The translations under genes were made by a program, and so were the position numbers. From JACKPD01 sp034003145 (GTDB taxonomy: Bacteria; Spirochaetota; Spirochaetia; CADAEX01), in assembly GCA_034003145.1 (NCBI GenBank), contig JAVEZE010000051.1, positions 1-16,042 on the forward strand: 16,042 bases of DNA, in the 5' to 3' direction. Shown here piece after piece: positions 1 through 7,473 of the stretch (its first letter is position 1; the number at the start of each line of letters is the position of its first letter). The notes beneath the pieces were generated by a model. It ran no database searches. It had not been told where the DNA came from and saw only the letters and a program-made list of their open reading frames with translations.

Positions 1-245
1 AAGCGGCGGCGAAGAAGGGCAGAAACAATAGAAGATTAATTCTATACACTAAAGGTTTAACAGTATCAGGTGATTAGCAGCTTCTGTATGCAGCCGCTTA
101 ATAGCGTCGGCGAAGAAGGGCAGAAACAATAGAAGATTACTTCTCTACACTAAAGGTTTAACAGTATCAGGTGATAAGCCCCTTCTGTATGCAGCCATCG
201 GTTGCACAGAAGGGCAAAAACTGAAGGTGATTATTTCTCTATCAG
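1..245. repeat. Tandem 101-bp structured repeat array upstream of purL
   Basis: The segment around 10-95 recurs at 111-196 with an exact period of 101 bases. I count about five substitutions across those 86 bases; outside this core the units differ more. A third, degraded and shortened copy starts near 208 (AGAAGGGCAAAAAC) and fades by about 242. The array is cut by the window edge, so more units may lie upstream. Each unit ends in a self-complementary CTTCTGTATGCAGCC segment that folds against the start of the next unit. It stops just short of purL and contains no convincing ORF. It could be an intergenic repeat family, a transcribed leader or a decayed mobile element; the sequence alone does not decide. 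Confidence 0.8.
180..214 (+). other. Long hairpin at the repeat junction, 5' of purL
   Basis: The left arm CCCTTCTGT-AT-GCAGCC (180-196) pairs with the right arm GGTTGC-ACAGAAGGG (200-214). The stem is 15 pairs with one G-U pair and a two-base AT bulge, closed by an ATC loop. No T-tract follows, so it does not look like an intrinsic terminator. The upstream junction near 81-118 forms a weaker, analogous fold (GCCGC against GCGTCGGC, CTTC against GAAG), with changed bases in the stem. It may act as a 5' mRNA structure or as the core of the repeat element. Confidence 0.6.
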
Positions 246-258
246 CGGGTAATAAATA

Positions 259-3200
259 TTGAGTATGGATGGTATATCTGATAAATTACCCCCAATTATG
301 AGAACAGAAGTATTTTATAAAAATCCCGATCTTGACGGGAGAGCCAAAAGGCTGTTAAAACAGATAAAACAATCTGTTTCACCGCTGATCGAAAACATCA
401 GGATTGTTGATGTTTTTATATCAGAAGGAATTGATCAGCTTACCCCTTCTCTTTCTGAAGAACTATTTTCAGACCCTGTTGCACAGAAAGCATTTACAGG
501 CAGATGCGCGGCTGAATCAGATGAACTTTCCGGCTGGAACTATCTTGTTGAGATTACCTACAGGCCCGGAGTCACAAATCCTGTCGCAATTACAGCGAAA
601 AACACTATTGAGACAGCGCTTGGTAAAACAATTTCAAAAGAATCAGGCGCAGTTATCCAGACAGCAGTACAGTATCTTGTGGACTCCCCTCCCCTTGATA
701 AAAAACTCCAGAAAAGATTAAAAGAAACATTCTACAACCCTCTTATCCAGCAGGAAGAGTTCAGGGAAGGGGGAGTATCAGCCCTTAAAAAAAACCCTCT
801 CCCCGGAACTTACCCCCACAAGGTAGCAGAAAGTGATATTTCAGTTGAAACTATCCACCTTGCATCACTTGACAGGAAAGCGCTTGATAAAATCTCGAAA
901 GAAAGGCTTCTTGCCCTTTCAACAGAAGAGATGGAGTCAGTAAGGGATTATTTTGCAGAAAGTGGAACCATAAAAGCAAGGAAAGAAGCAGGTCTTGGCA
1001 TCGACCCGACTGATGTCGAGCTTGAGATGATTGCCCAGACATGGAGCGAACACTGCAAGCATAAAATTTTCAACGCGACGATAGAATATAAAGATGCAGA
1101 AACCGGAACAACGGAAATCATCAAATCACTCTTTTCAAGCTATATAAAAAAAGCGACAAAAGAGATATCAAAAAAGAAAGGCTTTCTTAAATCTGTTTTC
1201 CATGACAATTCAGGTGTAATTGATTTTGACGATGAGAACCTTGTCTGTTTCAAGGTTGAAACCCACAACTCCCCTTCTGCCCTTGACCCTTACGGAGGCT
1301 CCATCACCGGTATTGTCGGAGTCAACCGGGACATCATGGGAACAGGAAAGGGCGCAAGGCCTTTTTTCAATACCAATGTTCTATGCTTCGGGGAACCTGA
1401 TACACCGGAAGAAGATATCCCTGAAGGGCTCCTGCACCCGAAAACAGTTATGAAAGGGGTGCATCACGGAATAATTGACGGAGGTAACCAGTCCGGCATT
1501 CCGACCGTGGCAGGGGCCTTCCTCTTTGATGAGAGCTTTACAGGAAAACCTCTTGTATTCTGCGGCACAGGAGGCATCATGCCGCGGGAAATAAACGGAG
1601 AAGGAACCTGGATAAAACATATCAATCCCGGAGATCTTGCTGTAATGGCAGGGGGGAGGATAGGCAAGGACGGGATCCACGGCGCCACTTTTTCTTCAAA
1701 AGCTCTTGATGATGAATCCCCATCATCAGCTGTCCAGATAGGGGATCCCATCACCCAGAAAAAGATGTCCGATTTTCTCCTTGAGGCACGCGATGCAGGC
1801 CTTTATCTCGGGATAACTGATAACGGGGCAGGAGGACTTTCCTCATCGCTTGGAGAGATGGCAGAGTATTCAAACGGAGTCAGGATTGATCTTCATAAAT
1901 GCCTGTTAAAATATAAAGGACTTGCCCCCTGGGAAATACTTGTCTCTGAATCCCAGGAACGGATGAGCCTTGCAGTGAAACCTGAAAAGATTGAAGCTTT
2001 CACTGCCCTTGCCGAAAGGAGGGGTGTTGAGACTTCGGTAGTCGGTGAGTTTACCGATTCCGGATTTATTGATATCAGGTACGGGGATAAAAAAGCAGGA
2101 CTGCTTTCAATGGATTTTCTCCACCGGGGATTACCTGAGATGAAACTTAAAGCAGTGTGGAGCAGGCCTCAGGCAGAAAGCCTGGTAATTGAGGAAATAG
2201 ATTATACAGATATGCTTAAAAGGCTTCTTAACGAACCCAATATCGCATCAAAAGAGCCTCTTGTGAGGCAGTATGATCATGAGGTAGGCGGCATATCGAT
2301 TGTTAGGCCGTTTACAGGGAGGGACTCTGATGCTCCATCTGACGGGGCGGTATTAAAGCCTGTACTTGATTCAAACAGGGGAATTACTGTAACACACGGA
2401 ATATGCCCCCGCTATGGAGACAGGGATTCATACAATATGGCACTTTGCGCGGTAGATGAGGCATACAGGGCTCATATAGCATCGGGAGGCAATCCTGACC
2501 ATGCGGCAATACTTGATAATTTCTGCTGGCCCGATCCAGTTGAATCAGAGGCTGTACCTGACGGCCCATACAAACTTGCGCAGCTTGTAAGGGCATGTAA
2601 AGGGCTATACAAGGCAAGCATGGATTATGAGCTCCCCCTGATATCAGGCAAGGATTCAATGAAAAACGATGCTCTCATCGGAGGGAAAAAGGTATCTGTA
2701 AGGCCGACTCTTTTAATCTCTCTTATGGGAATCATAGACAATATTGAAAAAGCTGTTACTACCGATTTCAGGGATGAAGGAGATGCAATCTACATAATAG
2801 GCAATACTTATGGAGAGTTAGGCGGAACATATTTTGAAAAATTATACGGGGAAAATCTCGGCGGCGCGCCATTTGCGGATACGGAAAAATCGTACAGACT
2901 TTATAAAAAACTGCACCAGGCGATATCACAGGGGCTTGTAAAATCGTGCCATGATATCTCGGATGGCGGTCTTGCAGTCGCGATTGCGGAATCCTGCCTC
3001 GGAGGAAGGCTAGGGGCTGATATTTCCCTCGACACTCTTCCCGGATCATCCGGCAAAATGGAAACTGCACGCATTCTTTTCTGCGAAACACCTTCAAGAT
3101 TTATTGCGGGAATCGGAAGGAATGAATCATCTGAATTTGAATCCATCATGAAGGATTTCCCTGTTCAAAGGATTGGAACTACAACAAAAACCCCCTCTTT

Positions 3201-3285
3201 AAGAATAAAAAGGGATAGAAGTTATGTTATAGATATAACAATTTGTGAAATATCCGCAGCCTGGAAAAGAGAGGATTTTGAATGA
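259..3285 (+). CDS. purL: Phosphoribosylformylglycinamidine synthase, fused PurS-PurL subunit
   Basis: This is the large subunit of FGAM synthase (purine pathway step 4), which converts FGAR, ATP and glutamine-derived ammonia to FGAM in the cytosol. At about 1000 residues it carries an N-terminal PurS-like region (about 1-160), a linker with WSEHCKH near residue 262, and two AIR-synthase-type halves. The first half has VETHNSPS (about 333) and GTGKGARP (about 361). The second has SGKDSMKND (about 796) and SCHDISDGG (about 896). The glutaminase domain is absent and supplied by the next gene, the arrangement known as PurSL plus PurQ. The start is uncertain: TTG 259, ATG 265 and ATG 298 are in frame and none has a clear Shine-Dalgarno. 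The product from ATG 298 (MRTEVFYK) would best match the usual PurS-like N-terminus. The stop overlaps the purQ start (ATGA). Confidence 0.96.
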   Translation: MSMDGISDKLPPIMRTEVFYKNPDLDGRAKRLLKQIKQSVSPLIENIRIVDVFISEGIDQLTPSLSEELFSDPVAQKAFTGRCAAESDELSGWNYLVEITYRPGVTNPVAITAKNTIETALGKTISKESGAVIQTAVQYLVDSPPLDKKLQKRLKETFYNPLIQQEEFREGGVSALKKNPLPGTYPHKVAESDISVETIHLASLDRKALDKISKERLLALSTEEMESVRDYFAESGTIKARKEAGLGIDPTDVELEMIAQTWSEHCKHKIFNATIEYKDAETGTTEIIKSLFSSYIKKATKEISKKKGFLKSVFHDNSGVIDFDDENLVCFKVETHNSPSALDPYGGSITGIVGVNRDIMGTGKGARPFFNTNVLCFGEPDTPEEDIPEGLLHPKTVMKGVHHGIIDGGNQSGIPTVAGAFLFDESFTGKPLVFCGTGGIMPREINGEGTWIKHINPGDLAVMAGGRIGKDGIHGATFSSKALDDESPSSAVQIGDPITQKKMSDFLLEARDAGLYLGITDNGAGGLSSSLGEMAEYSNGVRIDLHKCLLKYKGLAPWEILVSESQERMSLAVKPEKIEAFTALAERRGVETSVVGEFTDSGFIDIRYGDKKAGLLSMDFLHRGLPEMKLKAVWSRPQAESLVIEEIDYTDMLKRLLNEPNIASKEPLVRQYDHEVGGISIVRPFTGRDSDAPSDGAVLKPVLDSNRGITVTHGICPRYGDRDSYNMALCAVDEAYRAHIASGGNPDHAAILDNFCWPDPVESEAVPDGPYKLAQLVRACKGLYKASMDYELPLISGKDSMKNDALIGGKKVSVRPTLLISLMGIIDNIEKAVTTDFRDEGDAIYIIGNTYGELGGTYFEKLYGENLGGAPFADTEKSYRLYKKLHQAISQGLVKSCHDISDGGLAVAIAESCLGGRLGADISLDTLPGSSGKMETARILFCETPSRFIAGIGRNESSEFESIMKDFPVQRIGTTTKTPSLRIKRDRSYVIDITICEISAAWKREDFE

Positions 3286-4052
3286 GTAAAGCAGATACAG
3301 TAAAAACCGCTGTAATAACAGGGTACGGAATCAACGCTGACAGGGAACTTGAAAGAGCTTTTATTATTGCAGGCTCTGATGCGCAAAGAATTCATATACA
3401 GGATTTGATAGAAAACCCTGCCCTTCTTAAAAATTATCATATCCTTGCGTTTCCAGGAGGGTTTTCCTTTGGCGACCATATTGGATCAGGGCTTGTATTT
3501 GCCCATCTTTTTAAAAAACATCTCAAAGAGGAGCTTGAATCCTTTATTAATGACGGAAAACTGATAATCGGCATCTGTAACGGCTTCCAGGTGCTTGTAA
3601 AAATGGGAGTGCTGCCGAATTTCGGAGAAGACTGGAGCCCTGATGTCTCGCTTATTCACAACAATACCGGACTTTTTGAAAACAGCTGGCTCACAGTATC
3701 TTTCAACAATGATTCAAAATGCATCTGGACTAAAGGGCTTGATGAGATGGATGTGCCAATCAGGCATGGCGAGGGACGATTCATCACATCATCAGAGAAT
3801 GTTCTTGATAAAATAGAAGAAGAAAACCTTGTTGCGCTAAGATACCTTGACAGAAACCCCAACGGATCAGTAAACAATATCGCAGGCCTTACAGACAGGA
3901 CCGGGAGAATTTTAGGTCTTATGCCTCACCCTGAAGCGTTCCTGTGCAGGGAAAACCATCCCGGATGGGCATCAGGTGATATCACGGAGGGCGCGGGGCT
4001 GAAAATATTTAAAAACGGGGTACAGTACGTCAAAAACAGCCTATGCCGATAA
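3282..4052 (+). CDS. purQ: Phosphoribosylformylglycinamidine synthase, glutaminase subunit
   Basis: This class I glutamine amidotransferase hydrolyses glutamine and delivers ammonia to the PurL active site. The 256-residue protein shows FPGGFSFGDH (about 57-66), the nucleophile elbow GICNGFQVL with Cys99, GEGRF (about 163) and MPHPE with His216 and Glu218, which gives a complete Cys-His-Glu triad. The ATG overlaps the purL stop in an ATGA and is preceded by an AGAGAGGA-like ribosome binding site inside the purL end, so translation is probably coupled. Length is normal for a free-standing PurQ. Its 3' end overlaps the ferredoxin gene by 10 bp. Confidence 0.96.
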   Translation: MSKADTVKTAVITGYGINADRELERAFIIAGSDAQRIHIQDLIENPALLKNYHILAFPGGFSFGDHIGSGLVFAHLFKKHLKEELESFINDGKLIIGICNGFQVLVKMGVLPNFGEDWSPDVSLIHNNTGLFENSWLTVSFNNDSKCIWTKGLDEMDVPIRHGEGRFITSSENVLDKIEEENLVALRYLDRNPNGSVNNIAGLTDRTGRILGLMPHPEAFLCRENHPGWASGDITEGAGLKIFKNGVQYVKNSLCR

Positions 4053-4348
4053 TAAAAATAACAAACACGGGACAGTCAATTAATGCATCTTCTGCAATAT
4101 CAATTTTAAATATACTTTTAAGGGAAGGGATAAGGATAAATCATTTCTGCGGCGGAAAAGCTGTGTGCGGCACATGCGGGATTACCATTGTACAAGGGAT
4201 GGAAAACCTATCTGCCGTATCCGGAAAAGAAAGAGGCAGGCTTGATGCGATAAAAGCAAAATCAAACCAGCGGCTTGCCTGCCAGACCTATGTTAAAGGC
4301 GATGTAGAAATTAAAATCCCGGGATATAAACCAGAAAAACCTGTTTAA
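4043..4348 (+). CDS. Small [2Fe-2S] ferredoxin
   Basis: The 101-residue protein has the beta-grasp ferredoxin pattern with four cysteines, C36-X5-C42-X2-C45-X34-C80. They lie in CGGKAVCGTCG and RLACQTYV and are expected to bind one [2Fe-2S] cluster. The CX5CX2C spacing is closer to adrenodoxin/Isc-type than to plant photosynthetic ferredoxins, which have CX4CX2C. It starts inside the last codons of purQ (10-bp overlap) with no good Shine-Dalgarno, so it probably depends on translational coupling from purQ. Its partner is unknown. Neither PurL nor PurQ needs electrons, so the purine context does not explain it. No reductase is nearby. The family call is firm; the role is open. Confidence 0.88.
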   Translation: MPIIKITNTGQSINASSAISILNILLREGIRINHFCGGKAVCGTCGITIVQGMENLSAVSGKERGRLDAIKAKSNQRLACQTYVKGDVEIKIPGYKPEKPV

Positions 4349-4399
4349 GGGACTGGAAAGTGAAACTATGTAATATTTCTCCATTTTACTGAACAGAAT

Positions 4400-4425
4400 G
4401 GGCTGATCCCTTAAGGATTCAGCCC
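4400..4425. terminator. Shared hairpin between convergent ferredoxin and TRAP permease genes
   Basis: GGGCTGATCC (4400-4409) pairs with GGATTCAGCCC (4415-4425), with one bulged base and a five-base loop. It lies in the 97-bp gap between two convergent genes, where a bidirectional terminator is expected. Neither side carries a strong uninterrupted T-tract, so efficiency is doubtful. Confidence 0.5.
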
Positions 4426-4445
4426 AGGAAATCAATTAAGCCATT

Positions 4446-6647
4446 TCAAGAAACTCTGTTTAGCATTGATTCAGGAACAACATACCCTTTGGGATGTTTT
4501 TTAAAAATAAACTGGAAAACAAAAACTCCCATGAAAACTGCTATACCAAGAAGTGTAGGAGCTAACATCGGCCTTATCATCAATACTGCCCCCAGCGCAA
4601 GTACAACCCTCTCTGCCAAATATAGTTTCCGCTTCATATATCCTGCCATTACAGATCCGAATATTACTGATCCGAATACTGCGGTTATTACTGTTACAAT
4701 TGTCATCCATTCAAATGGATGCTGCCCAAGCAGCAGATGAGTATTATATACAAATATATAGGGAACAATATAGGCAACCGCCGCGAGCCGTACTGCCGCA
4801 AAGGCGGTAGGCCAGAACTTGGCTCCCGCAATCGCCGACGCTGTATAGGATGTGATCGCAACAGGAGGTGTAAGCTCTGACATGATACCAAAGTGGAAGC
4901 AGAAAAGGTGTGCTGCCATCGGCTCAACTCCAGCTTTTATCATAATCGGAACAGTCATGATTGTCATAAGAATATAGTTTGCAACTGTTGGAACACCCAT
5001 GCCGAGGATGAGACACATAACCTGTGTAATGACAAGTGTAAGCAGGAGATTGTTTTGCGCTATCACAGCAAGGACCGCAGCGATTCTGGGAGTAAGGCCT
5101 GTCAAAGTCGCGGTACCAACAACAAAGCCGGCAATGGCTGATGGAATAGCAACAACTGTCAGAGTCTGACCTGCGTTGCTGAGTACAGTTATGAATTTAA
5201 AGGGTGTAATTCTTGTCTCTTTCCTGAACATTGCAAGAACAAGACAGAGAATGAAAGACCAGAAAGAAGCCATCATGGGTGAATACCCGTCAATAAGCAG
5301 ATAAACAAGAGTTATAACAGGCAGGAATAGGTATCCTCTAACTAAAGCTGTTTTTTTCCATGGAGGAATCTCACTTTTTTTAAGACCTATAGCGCCTATT
5401 CTGTGTGATTCAAAATGTATCATTGAAAATACAGATGTATAATAAAGCACTGCAGGTAAAGCTGCCGCTGTCGCAACTTCAAGGTAGCTTACACCCAGAA
5501 ACTCTGCCATTATAAACGCAACAGCGCCCATTACAGGAGGGGTAATCTGACCTCCCATGGATGCGGCCGCTTCTGTAGCTCCGGCAAGATGGGCAGGAAT
5601 ACCTGTCCTTTTCATTAAAGGTATTGTTACAATACCTGTTGTCGCTACATTGGAAGTTGAAGAACCGCTTATGGTCGCGAACATGCTGCTGGCAACAACA
5701 GCCATTTTGGCAGGACCGCCTACCATATGACCGAATATACCTTTCGCAACAGTAAGTAGTATCTCAGCCAGGCCTGATACATGTAATGCAGATCCAAGGA
5801 GAAGAAAAAGTGCTATATAGCTGGCTGATACACCTAGCGGCGTGGACCAGAGTCCTGAATCTGTAAGAATAAAATGTCTGATAATCATAGAGACCTGAAA
5901 TCCTGGATGCCAGAATACTCCGGGAAAAATCATACCGAATCTCGAATAGACAAGCATCAATACGCCAATAATCATGAGGGTATGCCCGATTGATCTTCTT
6001 GTTGTTTCAAGAACAACGAGAATAAGCATGAATCCAACAATTTGATCAAACAGTGTTACAATACCTGCCCTCTGCATTATAACATCAACAAAAATGGCAA
6101 TGTATGTACACCCAAGAATTCCGAATGCCATAAAAACATAGTCATACCAGATTACACCAGTTTCATAAGCTTTCCCTTTTTTGATTCTCCATTTTAAAGT
6201 GAGAAATCTGGAATAGAAAAACAGGCCGAAAATAACAAAAAAAGACAGAACCGCTATCAGGGTTGAATTCATTTTCAGTTTATCCATTGTCAGATAAAAA
6301 GATGTCCAGAATCCAACTCCGAGAAAAGCATAAGGCAGATAGGGCTCTTTTGCTGCTCCCTGATTCTTGTTTGCCGCAAATTTCATCAAGCAGATTACTA
6401 TCGCAAACGCAAGATGGATAGAACGCTGCTTTAATGCAGTATAAGGTACAAAAACTGTGTAGAGATGGAATAAACCGTAAAGAGCAGCAACTGTTACAAG
6501 GATTTTTGAAGCAAGCACATCAAAATCCCTATGACCGGAAGTCTCTCTTTCAAGATTTTTAGCTCTTGCCTCAATTTCAAGTGCTTCTTTTTTTTCCTGT
6601 TCTGTCATTGTTGACAGATCAAGGACATTCAACAAATCGTCACTCAT
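4446..6647 (-). CDS. TRAP transporter permease, fused 4TM/12TM (DctQ-DctM type), copy 1
   Basis: This inner-membrane secondary transporter component imports a substrate delivered by a periplasmic binding protein, driven by an ion gradient. The 733-residue protein has a charged cytosolic N-terminus (about 1-45). A DctQ-like small-subunit region with several hydrophobic segments follows, then the large DctM-type region starting near residue 200. Landmarks are GLWSTPLGVS, SGSSTSNVATTG, AASMGGQITPPVMGA, GMGVPTVANYI and SELTPPVAITSYTASAIAG. The fused architecture is typical of TAXI-type TRAP systems. The ATG at 6647 has an AGGAAA ribosome binding site and a hairpin about 35 nt upstream. No binding protein is directly upstream; it may share the TAXI protein encoded at 9830-10870. 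It is a close paralogue of the permease at 7474-9699. Confidence 0.93.
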   Translation of the reverse strand: MSDDLLNVLDLSTMTEQEKKEALEIEARAKNLERETSGHRDFDVLASKILVTVAALYGLFHLYTVFVPYTALKQRSIHLAFAIVICLMKFAANKNQGAAKEPYLPYAFLGVGFWTSFYLTMDKLKMNSTLIAVLSFFVIFGLFFYSRFLTLKWRIKKGKAYETGVIWYDYVFMAFGILGCTYIAIFVDVIMQRAGIVTLFDQIVGFMLILVVLETTRRSIGHTLMIIGVLMLVYSRFGMIFPGVFWHPGFQVSMIIRHFILTDSGLWSTPLGVSASYIALFLLLGSALHVSGLAEILLTVAKGIFGHMVGGPAKMAVVASSMFATISGSSTSNVATTGIVTIPLMKRTGIPAHLAGATEAAASMGGQITPPVMGAVAFIMAEFLGVSYLEVATAAALPAVLYYTSVFSMIHFESHRIGAIGLKKSEIPPWKKTALVRGYLFLPVITLVYLLIDGYSPMMASFWSFILCLVLAMFRKETRITPFKFITVLSNAGQTLTVVAIPSAIAGFVVGTATLTGLTPRIAAVLAVIAQNNLLLTLVITQVMCLILGMGVPTVANYILMTIMTVPIMIKAGVEPMAAHLFCFHFGIMSELTPPVAITSYTASAIAGAKFWPTAFAAVRLAAVAYIVPYIFVYNTHLLLGQHPFEWMTIVTVITAVFGSVIFGSVMAGYMKRKLYLAERVVLALGAVLMIRPMLAPTLLGIAVFMGVFVFQFIFKKHPKGYVVPESMLNRVS
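4762..4928 (-). repeat. Near-identical 167-bp block shared with 7814-7980 (copy 1)
   Basis: Base-by-base comparison with 7814-7980 shows 3 mismatches in 167. It encodes the SELTPPVAITSY region and the residues around it. The immediate flanks, which encode nearly the same protein, differ at many synonymous sites. Confidence 0.9.
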
Positions 6648-6682
6648 TAATTTCTTTCCTTTTGTTTTAAATGTTATTATTT

Positions 6683-6703
6683 AATTCTTTGAACCAAAGA
6701 ATT
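6683..6703 (-). promoter_or_regulatory. Perfect inverted repeat/hairpin in the leader of TRAP permease copy 1
   Basis: A nine-base arm AATTCTTTG and its exact complement CAAAGAATT flank a three-base centre. The element ends 35 nt before the permease ATG. In the transcript it can form a tight stem-loop, and as DNA it is a possible dyad operator. A related element occurs at the same distance from the other permease start (9736-9752). Confidence 0.65.
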
Positions 6704-7213
6704 CTTTTCACAATAAATTTAAATCTGCCGATTCACCTCTCCCGTTAAAACAAGCCAATCCCGTTTCCAAAAAATGCGAAATTAATATTTTTATTGAATA
6801 ATTTTTTTGGCAGTTCTTGATACAAGAGCGGCACTTTAAATATATTTTTAAAGTGCTGTCAGTATTGTATTTATCAGGTGTAATAATTTTATGACTGCGT
6901 CGGTACTTTAGATCAGACACCTGCCTGTAAAGACAGTTGGTTGGTTATGGTCGACCCTGAAGGAGCGATGCCCTGAATTCTGCGGCATCAATAAGATAGA
7001 TTTAAATCCAATACCTCTCTTTCCGGAGAGCGGCATTGGAAATATCCTTGCCAGGAAATAAAACCTTCTTTAAATAACTCCTGTCAGGTGTTTTCTCCTC
7101 CAATATACATATTTACTGTTATATAAAATAACAGGTATGCAACCGGTAAAATCCCATCAGGCAGAAACTGCTCATGAAAGGGTATCTGTAAATTGCGGTC
7201 AGAAACCCCGGAT
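6704..7213 (-). ncRNA. Long structured noncoding leader (candidate) of TRAP permease copy 1
   Basis: The 826-bp gap 6648-7473 holds no credible gene. A sigma70-like promoter at 7220-7250 on the minus strand predicts a transcript with a leader of about 570 nt. Several stems are visible: CTGTTAT/ATAACAG (7116-7134); an outer ACACCTG/CAGGTGT pair enclosing about 6918-7094; CCAAT.CC.CTCT/AGAG.GG.ATTGG (7008-7039); GATGCC/GGCATC (about 6967-6989); and the ten-pair GCACTTTAAA/TTTAAAGTGC (6831-6856). A GGAGGAG motif near 7100 is not followed by a usable ORF. I do not recognise any named riboswitch or housekeeping RNA. It may be a regulatory leader, a separate small RNA, or the scar of a lost gene. 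Confidence 0.4.
6831..6856. other. Ten-pair perfect hairpin within the leader
   Basis: GCACTTTAAA (6831-6840) and TTTAAAGTGC (6847-6856) are exact complements around a six-base AT loop. An outer ATACAA (6820-6825) can pair with TTGTAT (6865-6870) after unpaired flanks. No T-tract follows on either strand within a few bases, so it is not a standard intrinsic terminator. Confidence 0.6.
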
Positions 7214-7219
7214 TAATCC

Positions 7220-7250
7220 ATTATATAGCTCTGCAGGTATATTTTGTCAA
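7220..7250 (-). promoter_or_regulatory. Sigma70-like promoter for the copy 1 permease transcript
   Basis: On the minus strand TTGACA (7245-7250) and TATAAT (7220-7225) are both perfect consensus hexamers, separated by 19 bases; a TATATA at 17 bases is an alternative. A run of A/T tracts lies upstream of the -35 (7251-7310) and resembles the region upstream of the binding-protein promoter at 10889-10919. The expected start is near 7213. Confidence 0.7.
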
Positions 7251-7417
7251 GAAATATTTTTTAACAATTTTTTCATTGATTTTTAATATATTTATTTTCT
7301 CTATTTTCTCTTATATTACGAGAGAACTTTATCTGTTATTATCTTTAGATGATACTCAGATCCCTTAATCAAACATTTGATACGAACAAGTCTGCAGTTT
7401 GCTTCGCTGGGCAAACC

Positions 7418-7444
7418 AAAAAGCTGCCCTGTTTCCAGGGCAGC
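7418..7444 (-). terminator. Intrinsic terminator of TRAP permease copy 2
   Basis: On the minus strand GCTGCCCTG and CAGGGCAGC (7423-7444) form a perfect nine-pair stem with a four-base loop, followed by five T (7418-7422). It lies 30 bp past the permease stop. It separates this transcription unit from the downstream permease, which has its own promoter. Confidence 0.9.
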
Positions 7445-7473
7445 AATATCAGTTTAATATCAAATCTTTAAAA

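Noticed and set aside
1..245. CRISPR array
   Set aside because: The repeating unit is 101 bases with no short-repeat/variable-spacer alternation; the whole unit is conserved, so it is a plain tandem repeat.
6708..6920. A 70-residue minus-strand ORF between the two permeases
   Set aside because: It starts with GTG without a ribosome site, is composed of AT-driven residues, shows no motif, and runs straight through a perfect hairpin; it looks like chance opening in noncoding DNA.
6918..7094. Known riboswitch, 6S RNA or tmRNA in the structured leader
   Set aside because: I compared by eye with core motifs of TPP, cobalamin, SAM, FMN, lysine, glycine, c-di-GMP, guanidine and fluoride riboswitches and with 6S and tmRNA features, and none fits; kept only as an unnamed structured region.
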